Shown in pieces: positions 45,622-54,070 of a stretch of 64,000 nt of DNA. The DNA comes from Paenibacillus sp. XY044 (GTDB taxonomy: Bacteria; Bacillota; Bacilli; Paenibacillales; Paenibacillaceae), in contig NZ_NQMO01000005.1 in NCBI RefSeq assembly GCF_002257645.1, forward strand, positions 1 through 64,000. Reading direction: 5' to 3'. The number at the start of each line of letters is the position of its first letter. The stretch's first letter is position 1. A model generated the notes under the pieces. That model was not told the DNA's origin. It did no database searches and was given only the letters and a program-made list of their open reading frames with translations. A program made the position numbers and the translations under genes.

Positions 45622-46461
45622 TTAATCCCGCACGATGCGGGTACCCAACACTTCGCCCTGCAGCACCCTGCTCAGTACTCGGGGTTCGCTGCCGTCCACG
45701 ATGACGACTTCCTGCACGTCTCCCTGGATGCAGCTCACCGCGGCCCGAACCTTCGGAATCATGCCGCCGTAAATATCGCCGCTGGCGATCATGTCTTCGA
45801 TTTGCTGCACCGTCACCGACGGCAGCACCTGCTTCTTGCCGTCCACGGCTTTCATGATGCCGGGCACGTCCGTGACCACAATCATCCGGTCGACCCCCAG
45901 GTGGGAAGCGACGGCACCTGCCGCGGTATCGGCGTTAATGTTGTAACGCTGCCCGGACGCGTCCACCCCGACCGGTGCGATCACCGGCATATAGCCCATG
46001 GCCGTAATGCCTTTAACGATCGCCGATTCCACGTAGGTAACATCGCCGACATGGCCAACCTCGGACGCATTCGCCACCGGCTCGGCCTGGATTAGTCCCC
46101 CGTCGACTCCCGACAGGCCAAGAGCCCGGCCGCCCGTGCTCTGGATTCGCCGCACGATCTGCTTGTTGATCGTTCCGGCCAGCACCATCTCCACGACGTC
46201 GAGGACGTCCTCGGTCGTCTTGCGCAGGCCGTTCACGAATTCCGTTTCGATGCCCAGCTTGGCGAGATTATCCGAAATGGCCGGCCCGCCCCCATGGACG
46301 ATAACCGGCTGCACGCCCTGCTGCTGCAGCTGCTTCAGATCCTCAAAGAAGGAATCCGGCAGCGCCGCCAGCGTGCTTCCCCCGCACTTCATGACAAAAG
46401 TCTGCTGGCCATCCGCTCCTATATGGGAGCCCTGCTCATTCTCCAGCGTCTTCATATGCAT
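45622..46461 (-). CDS. argB: acetylglutamate kinase
   Basis: 279 residues. Phosphorylates N-acetylglutamate. FVMKCGGSTLA and VIVHGGGPAIS are the lysine and glycine-rich nucleotide loops, and the C-terminal MIPKVRAA contains the catalytic lysine. About 20 residues lie before the first core strand. AGGGGAGAG precedes the ATG at 46461; ATG two codons on is also possible. Confidence 0.97.
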   Translation of the reverse strand: MHMKTLENEQGSHIGADGQQTFVMKCGGSTLAALPDSFFEDLKQLQQQGVQPVIVHGGGPAISDNLAKLGIETEFVNGLRKTTEDVLDVVEMVLAGTINKQIVRRIQSTGGRALGLSGVDGGLIQAEPVANASEVGHVGDVTYVESAIVKGITAMGYMPVIAPVGVDASGQRYNINADTAAGAVASHLGVDRMIVVTDVPGIMKAVDGKKQVLPSVTVQQIEDMIASGDIYGGMIPKVRAAVSCIQGDVQEVVIVDGSEPRVLSRVLQGEVLGTRIVRD

Positions 46462-46488
46462 TCACTCTCCCCTGCAGCTGCCTTCGCC

Positions 46489-47730
46489 TTATGTCCGGTA
46501 AGCCGCATTGATCCGTACGTAGTCATAAGTCAAATCGCAGCCCCAGGCAGTGGCTTGCCCTGCCCCGCCGTGCAGATCCACGACGATGCGGACGGTGTCC
46601 CCTTTCAAGTAAACCAAAGCTTTATCTTCATCAAAAGCGACCGGACGCGATTGTTCCAACACGCTGATATCGCCCAGCCGGATGTCGACCGTCTCCGGAT
46701 TTACCGGCTCGCCCGCGCGTCCGACGGCAGCGATGATCCGTCCCCAGTTGGCATCGGCGCCGAACACGGCCGATTTCACCAGGCTCGAGCCGATCACCGT
46801 CTTGGCAATCGCCCGTGCCGACAGGTCGCTGACTGCGCCGGCGACGCTAACCTCGACCAGCTTCGTCGCGCCTTCGCCGTCCCGCGCAATCGCTTGGGCC
46901 AAGCTTCGGCACACATACGTGAACCCTTCGGCAAACGGCCCCCAGTCAGGATGCGCCGGTGTCAGCACCGCGTTCCCCGCCAGCCCGCTGGCCATGGCGA
47001 TCAGCATGTCGTTCGTGCTCGTGTCGCCGTCCACCGTAATCATGTTGAACGTTACGTCCGTCGCCTGCCGCATCAGCTGCTGCAGTGCTTCCTGGTCAAT
47101 AGCCGCGTCCGTCGTCATAAAAGCGAGCATCGTCGCCATGTTCGGATGAATCATCCCCGAACCTTTGGCCGCGCCGCCAATCGTCACCTCTTTGCCGTCC
47201 ACCAACACCGATACGCAGGCTTCCTTCTTCACGAGGTCCGTGGTGAGGATCGCCTGCGAGAAGTCCTCCGCGCCCATTGCTGCGCTGCTGAGCCGCGGCG
47301 GCAGCGATTCGATGCCTGCGTTCACGCGGTCCATCTTGAGCAGCTCGCCGATCACGCCCGTGGACGCGACAGCCACGTCCTGCTCCGCCACGCCGAGATG
47401 GCGGGCTGCGGCCGCCCGCATGTCATAGGCATCGGCTTCGCCCTGCTGCCCGGTGCACGCGTTGGCGTTGCCGCTGTTAACGATGACAGCCTGCAGCGTG
47501 CCGTTCTGCAGGCTCTCGCGCGTCACCTTCAGCGGTGCCGCCTGAAATACATTGGTGGTGTACACGGCCGAAGCGACGGCCGGCACCTCGCACAGAATCG
47601 CGCCAAGGTCATGGCGATCCGTCTTCTTCAGACCGCAGTGTACGCCCCCCGCGGAAAAACCTTTGGGCGTGACGATCGATCCGTCCTTCACCTGCGTAAA
47701 CGTCGTTAATTGTCCCATGTCTATGTTCAT
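46489..47730 (-). CDS. argJ: bifunctional glutamate N-acetyltransferase / ornithine acetyltransferase
   Basis: 413 residues. Recycles the acetyl group from N-acetylornithine to glutamate and, in bifunctional members, makes acetylglutamate from acetyl-CoA. It self-cleaves before a threonine at GSGMIHPNMATML, which is intact. The absence of argA in the cluster fits the bifunctional form. I use the ATG at 47730, six bases after the argC stop; a longer frame upstream lies inside argC. The ribosome binding site is weak, suggesting coupling to argC. Confidence 0.97.
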   Translation of the reverse strand: MNIDMGQLTTFTQVKDGSIVTPKGFSAGGVHCGLKKTDRHDLGAILCEVPAVASAVYTTNVFQAAPLKVTRESLQNGTLQAVIVNSGNANACTGQQGEADAYDMRAAAARHLGVAEQDVAVASTGVIGELLKMDRVNAGIESLPPRLSSAAMGAEDFSQAILTTDLVKKEACVSVLVDGKEVTIGGAAKGSGMIHPNMATMLAFMTTDAAIDQEALQQLMRQATDVTFNMITVDGDTSTNDMLIAMASGLAGNAVLTPAHPDWGPFAEGFTYVCRSLAQAIARDGEGATKLVEVSVAGAVSDLSARAIAKTVIGSSLVKSAVFGADANWGRIIAAVGRAGEPVNPETVDIRLGDISVLEQSRPVAFDEDKALVYLKGDTVRIVVDLHGGAGQATAWGCDLTYDYVRINAAYRT

Positions 47731-47735
47731 CCCGC

Positions 47736-48800
47736 TTACGGATACACCGGAGTATAGCCGAGTCCGAGATTTTCCTCCCATCCCATCATCAGATTCAGGT
47801 TCTGAATCGCCTGGCCAGCCGCACCTTTGACGATATTGTCTATGACCGAAATAATGGTGACCCGGCCCGTCCGGGGATCCGCCGCAAAACCGATATCGCA
47901 ATAATTGGAGCCCAACACTTCCTTCGTCGCCGGCCAAATGCCCGTATCGCGCACGCGCACGAACGGCCGTCCATGGTAATACTGCCGGTACAGCTCCACA
48001 AAATCTTCGTCATTATACACGCCGTTCAAGTTCGCATACATCGTGCTCATAATACCCCGGGTCATCGGCACCAGCTGGGTCGTAAACGTCACCGTCACCT
48101 GCTCGCCGGCCACTTGGCCAAGCACCTGCTCAATTTCCGGGATATGCTGATGCTTATTCACTTTGTAAGCTTTGAAATTTTCATTGATTTCCGCAAAATG
48201 CGACGTTAAGCTCGTTCCGCGTCCCGAGCCCGATACGCCGGACTTGGCATCGATGATGATGCTGTTCGGGTCGATCCAGCCGGCGCTGATGGCCGGAACC
48301 AGACCGAGCAAGGTAGCTGTCGGGTAACAGCCGGGATTGGAAATAAAGTCCTTGCCGGCGACCTCTTCCCCAAACAGTTCGCACAAACCGAAAACGGCTT
48401 TGTCCAAATAAGCCGCATCCGGCGCGGTGTGCTTATACCATTTTTCGTACGTGGCGCCGTCCTTGATCCGGAAATCCCCGGACAAATCAATGACTTTAAG
48501 CCCCGCTTCCAGCAGGCCCGGTACCAGTTTGGAGCTGACGCCCGAAGGGGTAGCCGTAAAGACGACATCCGCCTTGGCGGCGATTTCCTTCGGATCGGTA
48601 CCGTCCAAATTTTGCACGATAATGTCCGTTAAATGCGGAAAGCCTTCCGAAATCGGCGTTCCCGCGCTCGATGATGAAATCACTGACGTAATGACTGCAT
48701 TGGGATGCCCCTGCAGCAGCCGGATCAGCTCAACCCCGCCGTAACCGGTCGAACCGACGATCGCTATTTTTACCTTCTCCCCAGTACCGTGTTCTCCCAT
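47736..48800 (-). CDS. argC: N-acetyl-gamma-glutamyl-phosphate reductase
   Basis: 354 residues. NADPH reduction of acetylglutamyl phosphate. IVGSTGYGGVELIRLL is the NADP loop and FISNPGCYPTATLLGL carries the catalytic cysteine. GAGGGG precedes the ATG. First gene of the operon, directly behind the promoter and ARG-box-like site. Confidence 0.98.
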   Translation of the reverse strand: MGEHGTGEKVKIAIVGSTGYGGVELIRLLQGHPNAVITSVISSSSAGTPISEGFPHLTDIIVQNLDGTDPKEIAAKADVVFTATPSGVSSKLVPGLLEAGLKVIDLSGDFRIKDGATYEKWYKHTAPDAAYLDKAVFGLCELFGEEVAGKDFISNPGCYPTATLLGLVPAISAGWIDPNSIIIDAKSGVSGSGRGTSLTSHFAEINENFKAYKVNKHQHIPEIEQVLGQVAGEQVTVTFTTQLVPMTRGIMSTMYANLNGVYNDEDFVELYRQYYHGRPFVRVRDTGIWPATKEVLGSNYCDIGFAADPRTGRVTIISVIDNIVKGAAGQAIQNLNLMMGWEENLGLGYTPVYP

Positions 48801-48838
48801 TCCCGCGTTCCCCTCTCTATTGCCGCTTCTGTATAAAT

Positions 48839-48856
48839 CATGAATAATTATGTATT
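48839..48856. promoter_or_regulatory. ARG-box-like operator for the arginine repressor
   Basis: CATGAATAATTATGTATT, close to the Bacillus ARG box CATGAATAAAAATKCAAK. It lies between the -10 and the argC start, covering the expected +1, where ArgR/AhrC would block initiation when arginine is plentiful. A second AT-rich half (TATTATTATAC) extends to about 48863. Confidence 0.6.
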
Positions 48857-48885
48857 ATTATACGACCGCTTTTATATAAATACAA
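48857..48885 (-). promoter_or_regulatory. sigma-A promoter of argCJBDFGH
   Basis: Minus strand TTGTAT (48880-48885), exact 17-bp spacer, perfect TATAAT (48857-48862), about 55 bp before the argC ATG. Confidence 0.8.
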
Positions 48886-48973
48886 CACTTTGGAACGAAT
48901 TTCCCTTATCCTGTAAGGGCTTATCCACTCCGATACTTCATCATCGAAACCTATGAATCCTTCTATTTACCAT

Positions 48974-48997
48974 AAAAAAAGACCCATCTCAAAGGTC
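48974..48997 (-). terminator. probable terminator after the methyltransferase gene
   Basis: Short stem GACC/GGGTC-like followed by T7 on the minus strand, about 75 bp past the stop. The stem is short, so this is tentative. Confidence 0.45.
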
Positions 48998-49068
48998 CGT
49001 TCAGATTCATTCCTATTGAAAGATGACATGTCTCTCGCCATTCGCAGCATTTATGTCTGTTTCGGAGT

Positions 49069-49809
49069 TTACTTTTTGATGCCGGTAACGATGCGGACAG
49101 GCGGGAACATTTGAACATACAATGCGGATATCCGCACATCCCGCATGCCGGAATCGGCCATAAACTGCGCATATTCCCGAGTATGCTGAAAATCCAGGAT
49201 CGCTGCTTGGCCACCCCTTTTTAACACCCGCACCATTTCTTCGATAGCCTTGCGTCTCTCTTCCGGCCCTTGAATATTATGAATCGCCAGGCTGGAAACG
49301 ACCTTATCGAACGTGCCGTTGTCAAACGGGAGCCCCCGCGCATCCGCATGGATCACTTCCACCCGGCTTCTTACGCCTTCCAGCTCCGCATTATGCAGCG
49401 TAACCTTCGGGTCATTCCCCGACTGGTCACGGGGATTCCAAATATCGATGCCTATGACTTTCCCGCCAGGGATCTGCTTGGCCAGAGAGTTCAGCACGAA
49501 ACCTCTGCCGCATCCCACATCCAGGATCCTGTCACGTTTACCAATATCCAGCTGTTCGATGAGATTCCGGATGATGATCCCTTTTCCCCGCTTGCTGCTC
49601 CACAGCATCAGAAGAGCCTCCAGCCAACAAAACAGGCCACCGAGCAAAAGCAATCCCGCCGCGATGGACCAGAGCATCCCATGCAAACGCAGGAGCAGGA
49701 TGGCGGCAATGAGCGGCAGTGCGCCGATCCAGGCCAAATTCCGAATGACGGTTGGCGCGTCGATCCCGTAATTCCCCTGGTTTGCGATTTCCGGTCTAAG
49801 CTTGACCAT
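49069..49809 (-). CDS. membrane-anchored class I SAM-dependent methyltransferase
   Basis: 246 residues. Two N-terminal membrane helices (about 23-42 and 47-68) precede a methyltransferase domain with motif I ILDVGCGRGFVLNSL, an acidic loop IGIDIW, and FDKVVSSLAIHNI. Such anchored methyltransferases often act on lipids or quinones, but the substrate is unknown. GGGAGG lies about 10 bases before the ATG. It is a single gene between argC and the AT-rich stretch. Confidence 0.85.
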   Translation of the reverse strand: MVKLRPEIANQGNYGIDAPTVIRNLAWIGALPLIAAILLLRLHGMLWSIAAGLLLLGGLFCWLEALLMLWSSKRGKGIIIRNLIEQLDIGKRDRILDVGCGRGFVLNSLAKQIPGGKVIGIDIWNPRDQSGNDPKVTLHNAELEGVRSRVEVIHADARGLPFDNGTFDKVVSSLAIHNIQGPEERRKAIEEMVRVLKRGGQAAILDFQHTREYAQFMADSGMRDVRISALYVQMFPPVRIVTGIKK

Positions 49810-50117
49810 CTGTTCATCCCTCCCTTTTCAATGGTATATATATATTCCACCTTCAATCTTCCCAATAGCCGCAAAAGTGCATCTAATATCCGCGAATAAT
49901 GCTTCTTTCAAATGGATAAGTGGAATAATGCATCTATTTCCCGTGTAATGTGCTACTTTTCGGTGTAAGCACCAGAGCTAACGATTTGTTGCACTATACG
50001 GGAAACGTTCGATTAAAAGAAACAGAGGTTGGTTGTACATCATTTGCTCCATATCTCTTTATATAGTGAGACGCCGCTAAGACGAACTACACTTTCACTT
50101 TATAGGAGGTAATATTT
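49810..50117. other. intergenic region with an inverted repeat, upstream of the SleB-like gene
   Basis: About 300 AT-rich bases. Contains degenerate copies of a TGCATCTA-TTTCCCG-TGTAATG motif and the inverted repeat listed at 49937-50005. TAGGAGG just before 50118 is the downstream ribosome binding site. No promoter is certain. Confidence 0.45.
49937..50005. repeat. inverted repeat, arms of about 18-20 bases
   Basis: Left arm TTTCCCGTGTAATGTGCTAC (49937-49956), right arm the imperfect complement, ending ACTATACGGGAAA at 50005. A related unit TGCATCTAATATCCGCGAATAATGC lies just to the left (given in part: TGCATCTAATATCCGCG, about 49876-49892). It looks like a small repeated palindromic element. 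Confidence 0.5.
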
Positions 50118-50603
50118 ATGGCAATTGGTGATCCACTTACTTCGAGAAATCAGCTTTACGGACGGGACAGCGTCGATTTGTTGGCTAGAACACTTTATGG
50201 CGAAACTGAAAATGACTCGGAATCGCGTGTTGGTGTTGCATGGGTTGTTATCAACCGAAAGAATGATACAACATACGAATTCAAAAATCTGAATACTGTC
50301 GAAGAGGTTGTACTTTATCCATCAGCCTTCTCTTGTTTCAATGAAACTGATCCTAACTTGGCAAAATGCCTCAAACCAGATACATCAAGTCAAGTTTGGA
50401 AAAACTGTGTTTCCGTCGCTCAAAATGTCGGTACCCTCGCAAACCCAATCGGCGATAAACTGTTTTATACCCAAGTCGATCTTTTCAATGCGAATTCCAA
50501 AACTGAAAATGGGAAGCTCTTATATAAAATGAGCGGCACATGGGTAGTTGTTACTTCTAAAATCCTGAAAGGTGAACACATGTTTTTCAATTACCAACAC
50601 TAA
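50118..50603 (+). CDS. SleB/CwlJ-type cell wall hydrolase domain protein
   Basis: 161 residues, almost all Hydrolase_2 domain: DLLARTLYGET (putative catalytic E29), RVGVAWVVINR, and PSAFSCF near the middle. No signal peptide or membrane helix, like CwlJ, which is placed in the spore coat and acts at germination on cortex muramic lactam. ATAGGAGG precedes the ATG by 11 bases. Base composition is AT-rich compared with its neighbours, as is the next gene, which hints at recent acquisition. The spore role is inferred from the family. Confidence 0.8.
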   Translation: MAIGDPLTSRNQLYGRDSVDLLARTLYGETENDSESRVGVAWVVINRKNDTTYEFKNLNTVEEVVLYPSAFSCFNETDPNLAKCLKPDTSSQVWKNCVSVAQNVGTLANPIGDKLFYTQVDLFNANSKTENGKLLYKMSGTWVVVTSKILKGEHMFFNYQH

Positions 50604-50614
50604 TCTTTAATATG

Positions 50615-50651
50615 CAAAAGAAGCTGACCATTTTGGGCCAGCTTCTTTTTT
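50615..50651. terminator. terminator between the SleB-like gene and the lipoprotein gene
   Basis: Stem AAAAGAAGCTG-CC / GG-CAGCTTCTTTT with one internal mismatch, then TTTT on the plus strand. The two genes converge on it; the lipoprotein stop codon touches its right edge. Confidence 0.85.
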
Positions 50652-51432
50652 ATTCATAAGGATTGGTAATTTCGATTTGATCTGCAACAAACTCATTTAG
50701 GGCTTGGTCATATTTATACGTTACATGAACAGTGCATACGTATTCAGGCAGCACGCCATTAGTGGGTTTAACAAATCCGCCTATATCAACTGCCAGTTTC
50801 TGATCCTTTACATTATTTAAAATCATATCACCAAAGTAAAGTTTGTTTTCAAATTTATCATCTGGATTAACTAACTTTAAATCACTGACTTTTTTACTGA
50901 ATTTGTATTCTTTCCCTTGAGCTTTAGCCTTAATTAGCAGTTCATCGCCCTTTTGGTTAACTTCGGTTTCCAAATCCGCAAGAATTTCCTCAGCACTTTG
51001 TATCTTTATTTCCGTAAGGTTTTCTCCGTTTAAAACATGGGCTTCATTCGTATCTAAATTAGTACCATGTCCCGTAACAAGAATGATGACTGCTTCTTCT
51101 TTGCCATCCCCTGTGAGATCAACATACGACACTTTGGGTTCAGATACTCCACTAAGTATTTTCCAATCGAATTTCTTTTGGCTGCCGTTAACGTCTACAA
51201 TGACTCCATCTGTTGTTTCGGAAAGCTTTACTTCTTTGTTTGCTGATGACCAAAATTTAGTCTCCTGGGTCGTCCCCTCATTACTCTCCTTATTTTCTTG
51301 ACCAGGTTGCGTTGTTACCTGAGCGCTTGTTGTTTTATCCTGACCCGTTGAGGAACTGTTCTGTTCATTATTGCAAGCAACAAGAGAACCCAATATTAGA
51401 ATTGATGCTGAAAACAACGCGACTTTGTTAAT
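50650..51432 (-). CDS. predicted lipoprotein, AT-rich, probable ATT start
   Basis: 260 residues from an ATT start. The signal reads MNKVALFSASILILGSLVAC, a textbook lipobox with C20 as the lipidated cysteine, followed by a Ser/Thr/Gln-rich linker and a C-terminal domain with VDLTGDGKEEAVIILVTGHG, a calcium-binding/FG-GAP-like turn seen in surface proteins. The only conventional start (TTG 51417) lacks a ribosome binding site and would drop the first charged residues of the signal. GAGAGG lies 6 bases before the ATT. No function is recognised. AT-rich like the SleB gene. Confidence 0.75.
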   Translation of the reverse strand: MNKVALFSASILILGSLVACNNEQNSSSTGQDKTTSAQVTTQPGQENKESNEGTTQETKFWSSANKEVKLSETTDGVIVDVNGSQKKFDWKILSGVSEPKVSYVDLTGDGKEEAVIILVTGHGTNLDTNEAHVLNGENLTEIKIQSAEEILADLETEVNQKGDELLIKAKAQGKEYKFSKKVSDLKLVNPDDKFENKLYFGDMILNNVKDQKLAVDIGGFVKPTNGVLPEYVCTVHVTYKYDQALNEFVADQIEITNPYE

Positions 51433-51671
51433 GTTAATCCTCTCACTTTCTCTAGTTGATTTATACTACTTAATTATATAATCATTAATATCCAAAAAGT
51501 TTAAAAAATGTATTTTATTGTTTAAATTAAAGTAATCAATTCTGTTGAGGCATCTACACCCTTGTCTGCAGCTTAGTACTGTATTTCGAAACCCATAATA
51601 CATAACGCTGACCATAATAAAAGGTTTGCCGGTCTTCTTATATAAAAATCAATGATGTTATAAACGCCCAT
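51433..51671. other. intergenic region upstream of the lipoprotein gene
   Basis: About 240 very AT-rich bases that must hold the lipoprotein promoter on the minus strand. I see no gene, and no promoter that is convincing. Confidence 0.4.
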
Positions 51672-51708
51672 AAAAAATAACCAACTCCGATGAGTTGGCT
51701 ATTTTTTA
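51672..51708 (-). terminator. intrinsic terminator after the YitT gene
   Basis: Stem TA-CCAACTC / GAGTTGG-TA, loop ATCG, followed by T6 on the minus strand. Confidence 0.8.
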
Positions 51709-51761
51709 TCCATTTTCCGAATGAGTTGGCTCACGTAAGGCTGGGAAAATCCGAGTACAGA

Positions 51762-52649
51762 TCAGCTGCCCTGCAGCTTAAAGCCTTCACCCAGCACCTC
51801 ATGCGCATTGGTGATGATGACAAAAGCCTCCGGATCCACCGACTGCACCAGCGTCTTTAGCCGCGTCGTCTCGCTCTGTCCGATGACGACCATCAGCACG
51901 GTCCGGTCCGTTCCGGTATAACCGCCGGTGGCGTTCAGCTTGGTACAGCCACGGTCCAGGTCTTTCAGCACCGCCGCCGTTATCGGCTCGATATGGTCTG
52001 AGATGATATAAGCCACCTTCGAGTAATTAAAGCCCAGCTCAATAGCGTCGATCACCTTGCCGGTGACATACAGTCCCACCAGCGCGTACAGCGCCTTCTC
52101 CAGCGACAGCGTGCAGGCGGCTAAAACAATGACCGATCCGTCCAGGATCACGACGCTCAGGGAAAAGCTGAGTCCGCTGTACTTTTGGATAATCTGGGCC
52201 AGCGTCGTCAGTCCGCCAGTGGAGCCCCGTCCCCGGTACACGATCCCGATCCCGAGTCCCACGGCGATTCCGCCATAAATCGAGGCGAGCAGCGGGTTGC
52301 TCGTCGGCAGCGGCCAGTCCTTCGTCAAAAAGACGAACAAAGGCAGCACCACGCTGCCCAGCAGCGAGCGGATGCCATAATTTTTTCCGAGGAGCAGGAC
52401 GCCCATGATAAACAACGGGATGTTGAGGGCCCACTGGGTAAAGGCCGGCTCCATGCCAAACCAGGCCTCAGCCAACACGGAAATCCCGGATACCCCGCCG
52501 GAAGCAATCCCGTTCGGCAGGAAAAACAAATTAAATCCTAAAGCGATAATAAAGGAACCGATAATGATGAGCAGCGTATCCACCACGTGGCGCTGGGGTC
52601 CGCTCATGGGCAGCGATGCCTTTCTGCGGTTCGATGACTTCTGAGACAT
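51762..52649 (-). CDS. YitT family membrane protein (DUF161 + DUF2179)
   Basis: 295 residues. About five or six membrane helices (DUF161) from residue 24 to 200, then a soluble DUF2179 domain (YIISDHIEPITAAVLKDLDRG, cited in part: YIISDHIEPITAAVLK). Family members are widespread in Firmicutes; a transport or membrane-signalling role is assumed but not proven. GGAGAG precedes the ATG by about 9 bases. Single gene. Confidence 0.9.
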   Translation of the reverse strand: MSQKSSNRRKASLPMSGPQRHVVDTLLIIIGSFIIALGFNLFFLPNGIASGGVSGISVLAEAWFGMEPAFTQWALNIPLFIMGVLLLGKNYGIRSLLGSVVLPLFVFLTKDWPLPTSNPLLASIYGGIAVGLGIGIVYRGRGSTGGLTTLAQIIQKYSGLSFSLSVVILDGSVIVLAACTLSLEKALYALVGLYVTGKVIDAIELGFNYSKVAYIISDHIEPITAAVLKDLDRGCTKLNATGGYTGTDRTVLMVVIGQSETTRLKTLVQSVDPEAFVIITNAHEVLGEGFKLQGS

Positions 52650-52730
52650 TACGTTTTTCTCTCCTTAACTAAAATAAATCGGCCATGAAGCAGCCAAGCA
52701 TGACGAATGCTAAAATCAGTCCTTTACACC

Positions 52731-52763
52731 AAAAAATTCCTACACAAATAGCGTGTAGGAATT
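52731..52763 (-). terminator. intrinsic terminator after prfB
   Basis: Perfect 11-bp stem AATTCCTACAC / GTGTAGGAATT (52735-52745, 52753-52763), then TTTT on the minus strand. Confidence 0.9.
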
Positions 52764-52772
52764 CACTTGGTT

Positions 52773-53886
52773 TTATTCGGTTTCCACCTTAATTTGACTG
52801 CGCAAATAACCGTCGATGAACGGATCCAGGTCCCCGTCCATAACAGCGCCGACATTGCCGGTTTCCACTGAGGTGCGGTGGTCCTTTACCATACTATAGG
52901 GGTGAAACACGTAGGAGCGAATCTGGCTGCCCCAGGCAATATCCGACTGTTCCCCTCGGATTTCATCCAGCTGTTTTCGCTGCTCTTCGAGTTTGCGTTC
53001 GTACAGCTTCGATCGAAGCATCGTCATCGCACGCTCCCGGTTTTTGATCTGCGAGCGTTCGTTCTGACAGGTCACCACCACGCCCGTCGGGATGTGGGTA
53101 ATCCGGACCGCGGAGTCTGTCGTGTTAATGTGCTGACCGCCGGCGCCACTGGCCCGGTACGTATCGATCTTGAGATCCTCTGTCCGGATCTCCACGTCGA
53201 CGTCCTCGGTAATCTCCGGGACGACATCGCAGGAGACGAACGACGTATGGCGGCGTCCCGACGAGTCGAACGGCGAGATACGCACCAAACGGTGCACGCC
53301 TTTTTCGGTTTTCAGATAGCCGTAAGCGTTAAAGCCTTTGATCAACAGGGTAACGCTCTTGATCCCGGCTTCGTCCCCTGGCAGGTAGTCCAGGGTTTCG
53401 ACTTTGAAGCCATGTTTCTCTGCCCAGCGGGTGTACATCCGCAGCAGCATCTGTCCCCAATCCTGGGACTCGGTCCCGCCGGCGCCTGGATGCAGCTCGA
53501 GAATGGCGTTCATTTTATCGTAAGGCTGGTTCAGCAGCAGCTTGAGCTCGAAATCATCCAGCTTCTTGGTTAACGACTCCACCGCATCCGCGATTTCGGC
53601 GGCCAGTGATTCGTCGCCTTCCTCGTCGGCCAGCTCCGCCATCATCGAGGCGTCGTCGTATTCCTGCTGCAGCTTCTCATACTCGTCAACCGATGATTTG
53701 ACCGCGTTCATTTCCGCAATAACCGATTGAGCTTTTTCGTTGTCATCCCAAAAGTCGGGAGCCGACATTTTCTCTTCGAAGTTTAAGATCATTTCCTGCT
53801 TCAGATCTAAGTCAAAGAGACCCCCTAAGATTGGTGAGTTTCGTTGCGATTTCCCGCAGGTCGTGCTTAACGCTTGGATCTAACAT
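52773..53886 (-). CDS. prfB: peptide chain release factor 2 (with programmed +1 frameshift)
   Basis: 370 residues after frameshifting. ORF1 is 24 codons from ATG 53886 and ends in an in-frame TGA at 53812-53814; after +1 slippage at CTT the reading continues from GAC (53813) to 52773. The long frame has the GGQ motif in GAGGQHINTTDSAVR and the RF2 SPF codon-reading motif in ISPFDSSGR. RF2 releases chains at UGA and UAA, so the stop in ORF1 is read by its own product. It follows secA, as in B. subtilis. Confidence 0.96.
53811..53826 (-). other. prfB programmed +1 frameshift site
   Basis: Minus strand AGGGGG-TCT-CTT-TGA-C: an internal Shine-Dalgarno-like AGGGGG three bases before CTT TGA C, the canonical arrangement that makes ribosomes slip when RF2 is scarce. 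Without the shift the product would be 24 residues. Confidence 0.95.
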
Positions 53887-53915
53887 GGTTTACTCTTCAC
53901 CTCTTTATCGACATA

Positions 53916-53996
53916 AACTCCCTTAAGCGGAAAGACCCTGCGGCCGCCCTCTTCTTCAGAGCAGCACCCGCTTGGGTCTCCCGGTTTAAGGGAGTT
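53916..53996 (-). ncRNA. candidate structured RNA element between secA and prfB
   Basis: Outer perfect 11-bp stem AACTCCCTTAA / TTAAGGGAGTT (53916-53926, 53986-53996), then AGACCC / GGGTCT (53933-53938, 53974-53979), then a GC-rich inner hairpin around 53940-53971. It lies in the expected prfB leader. I know no riboswitch of this form. Confidence 0.45.
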
Positions 53997-54002
53997 CTGG
54001 CT

Positions 54003-54030
54003 CCGTTTCTTAGGGTTGCCTAAGAAACGG
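54003..54030 (-). other. perfect 12-bp hairpin between secA and prfB
   Basis: CCGTTTCTTAGG / CCTAAGAAACGG around a 4-base loop, without a T-run, so it is not a standard intrinsic terminator. It lies 7 bases from the larger element. Confidence 0.6.
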
Positions 54031-54070
54031 CTGTTGTATGAATTGTTGTAGAAGTTACTTCGATACTATC

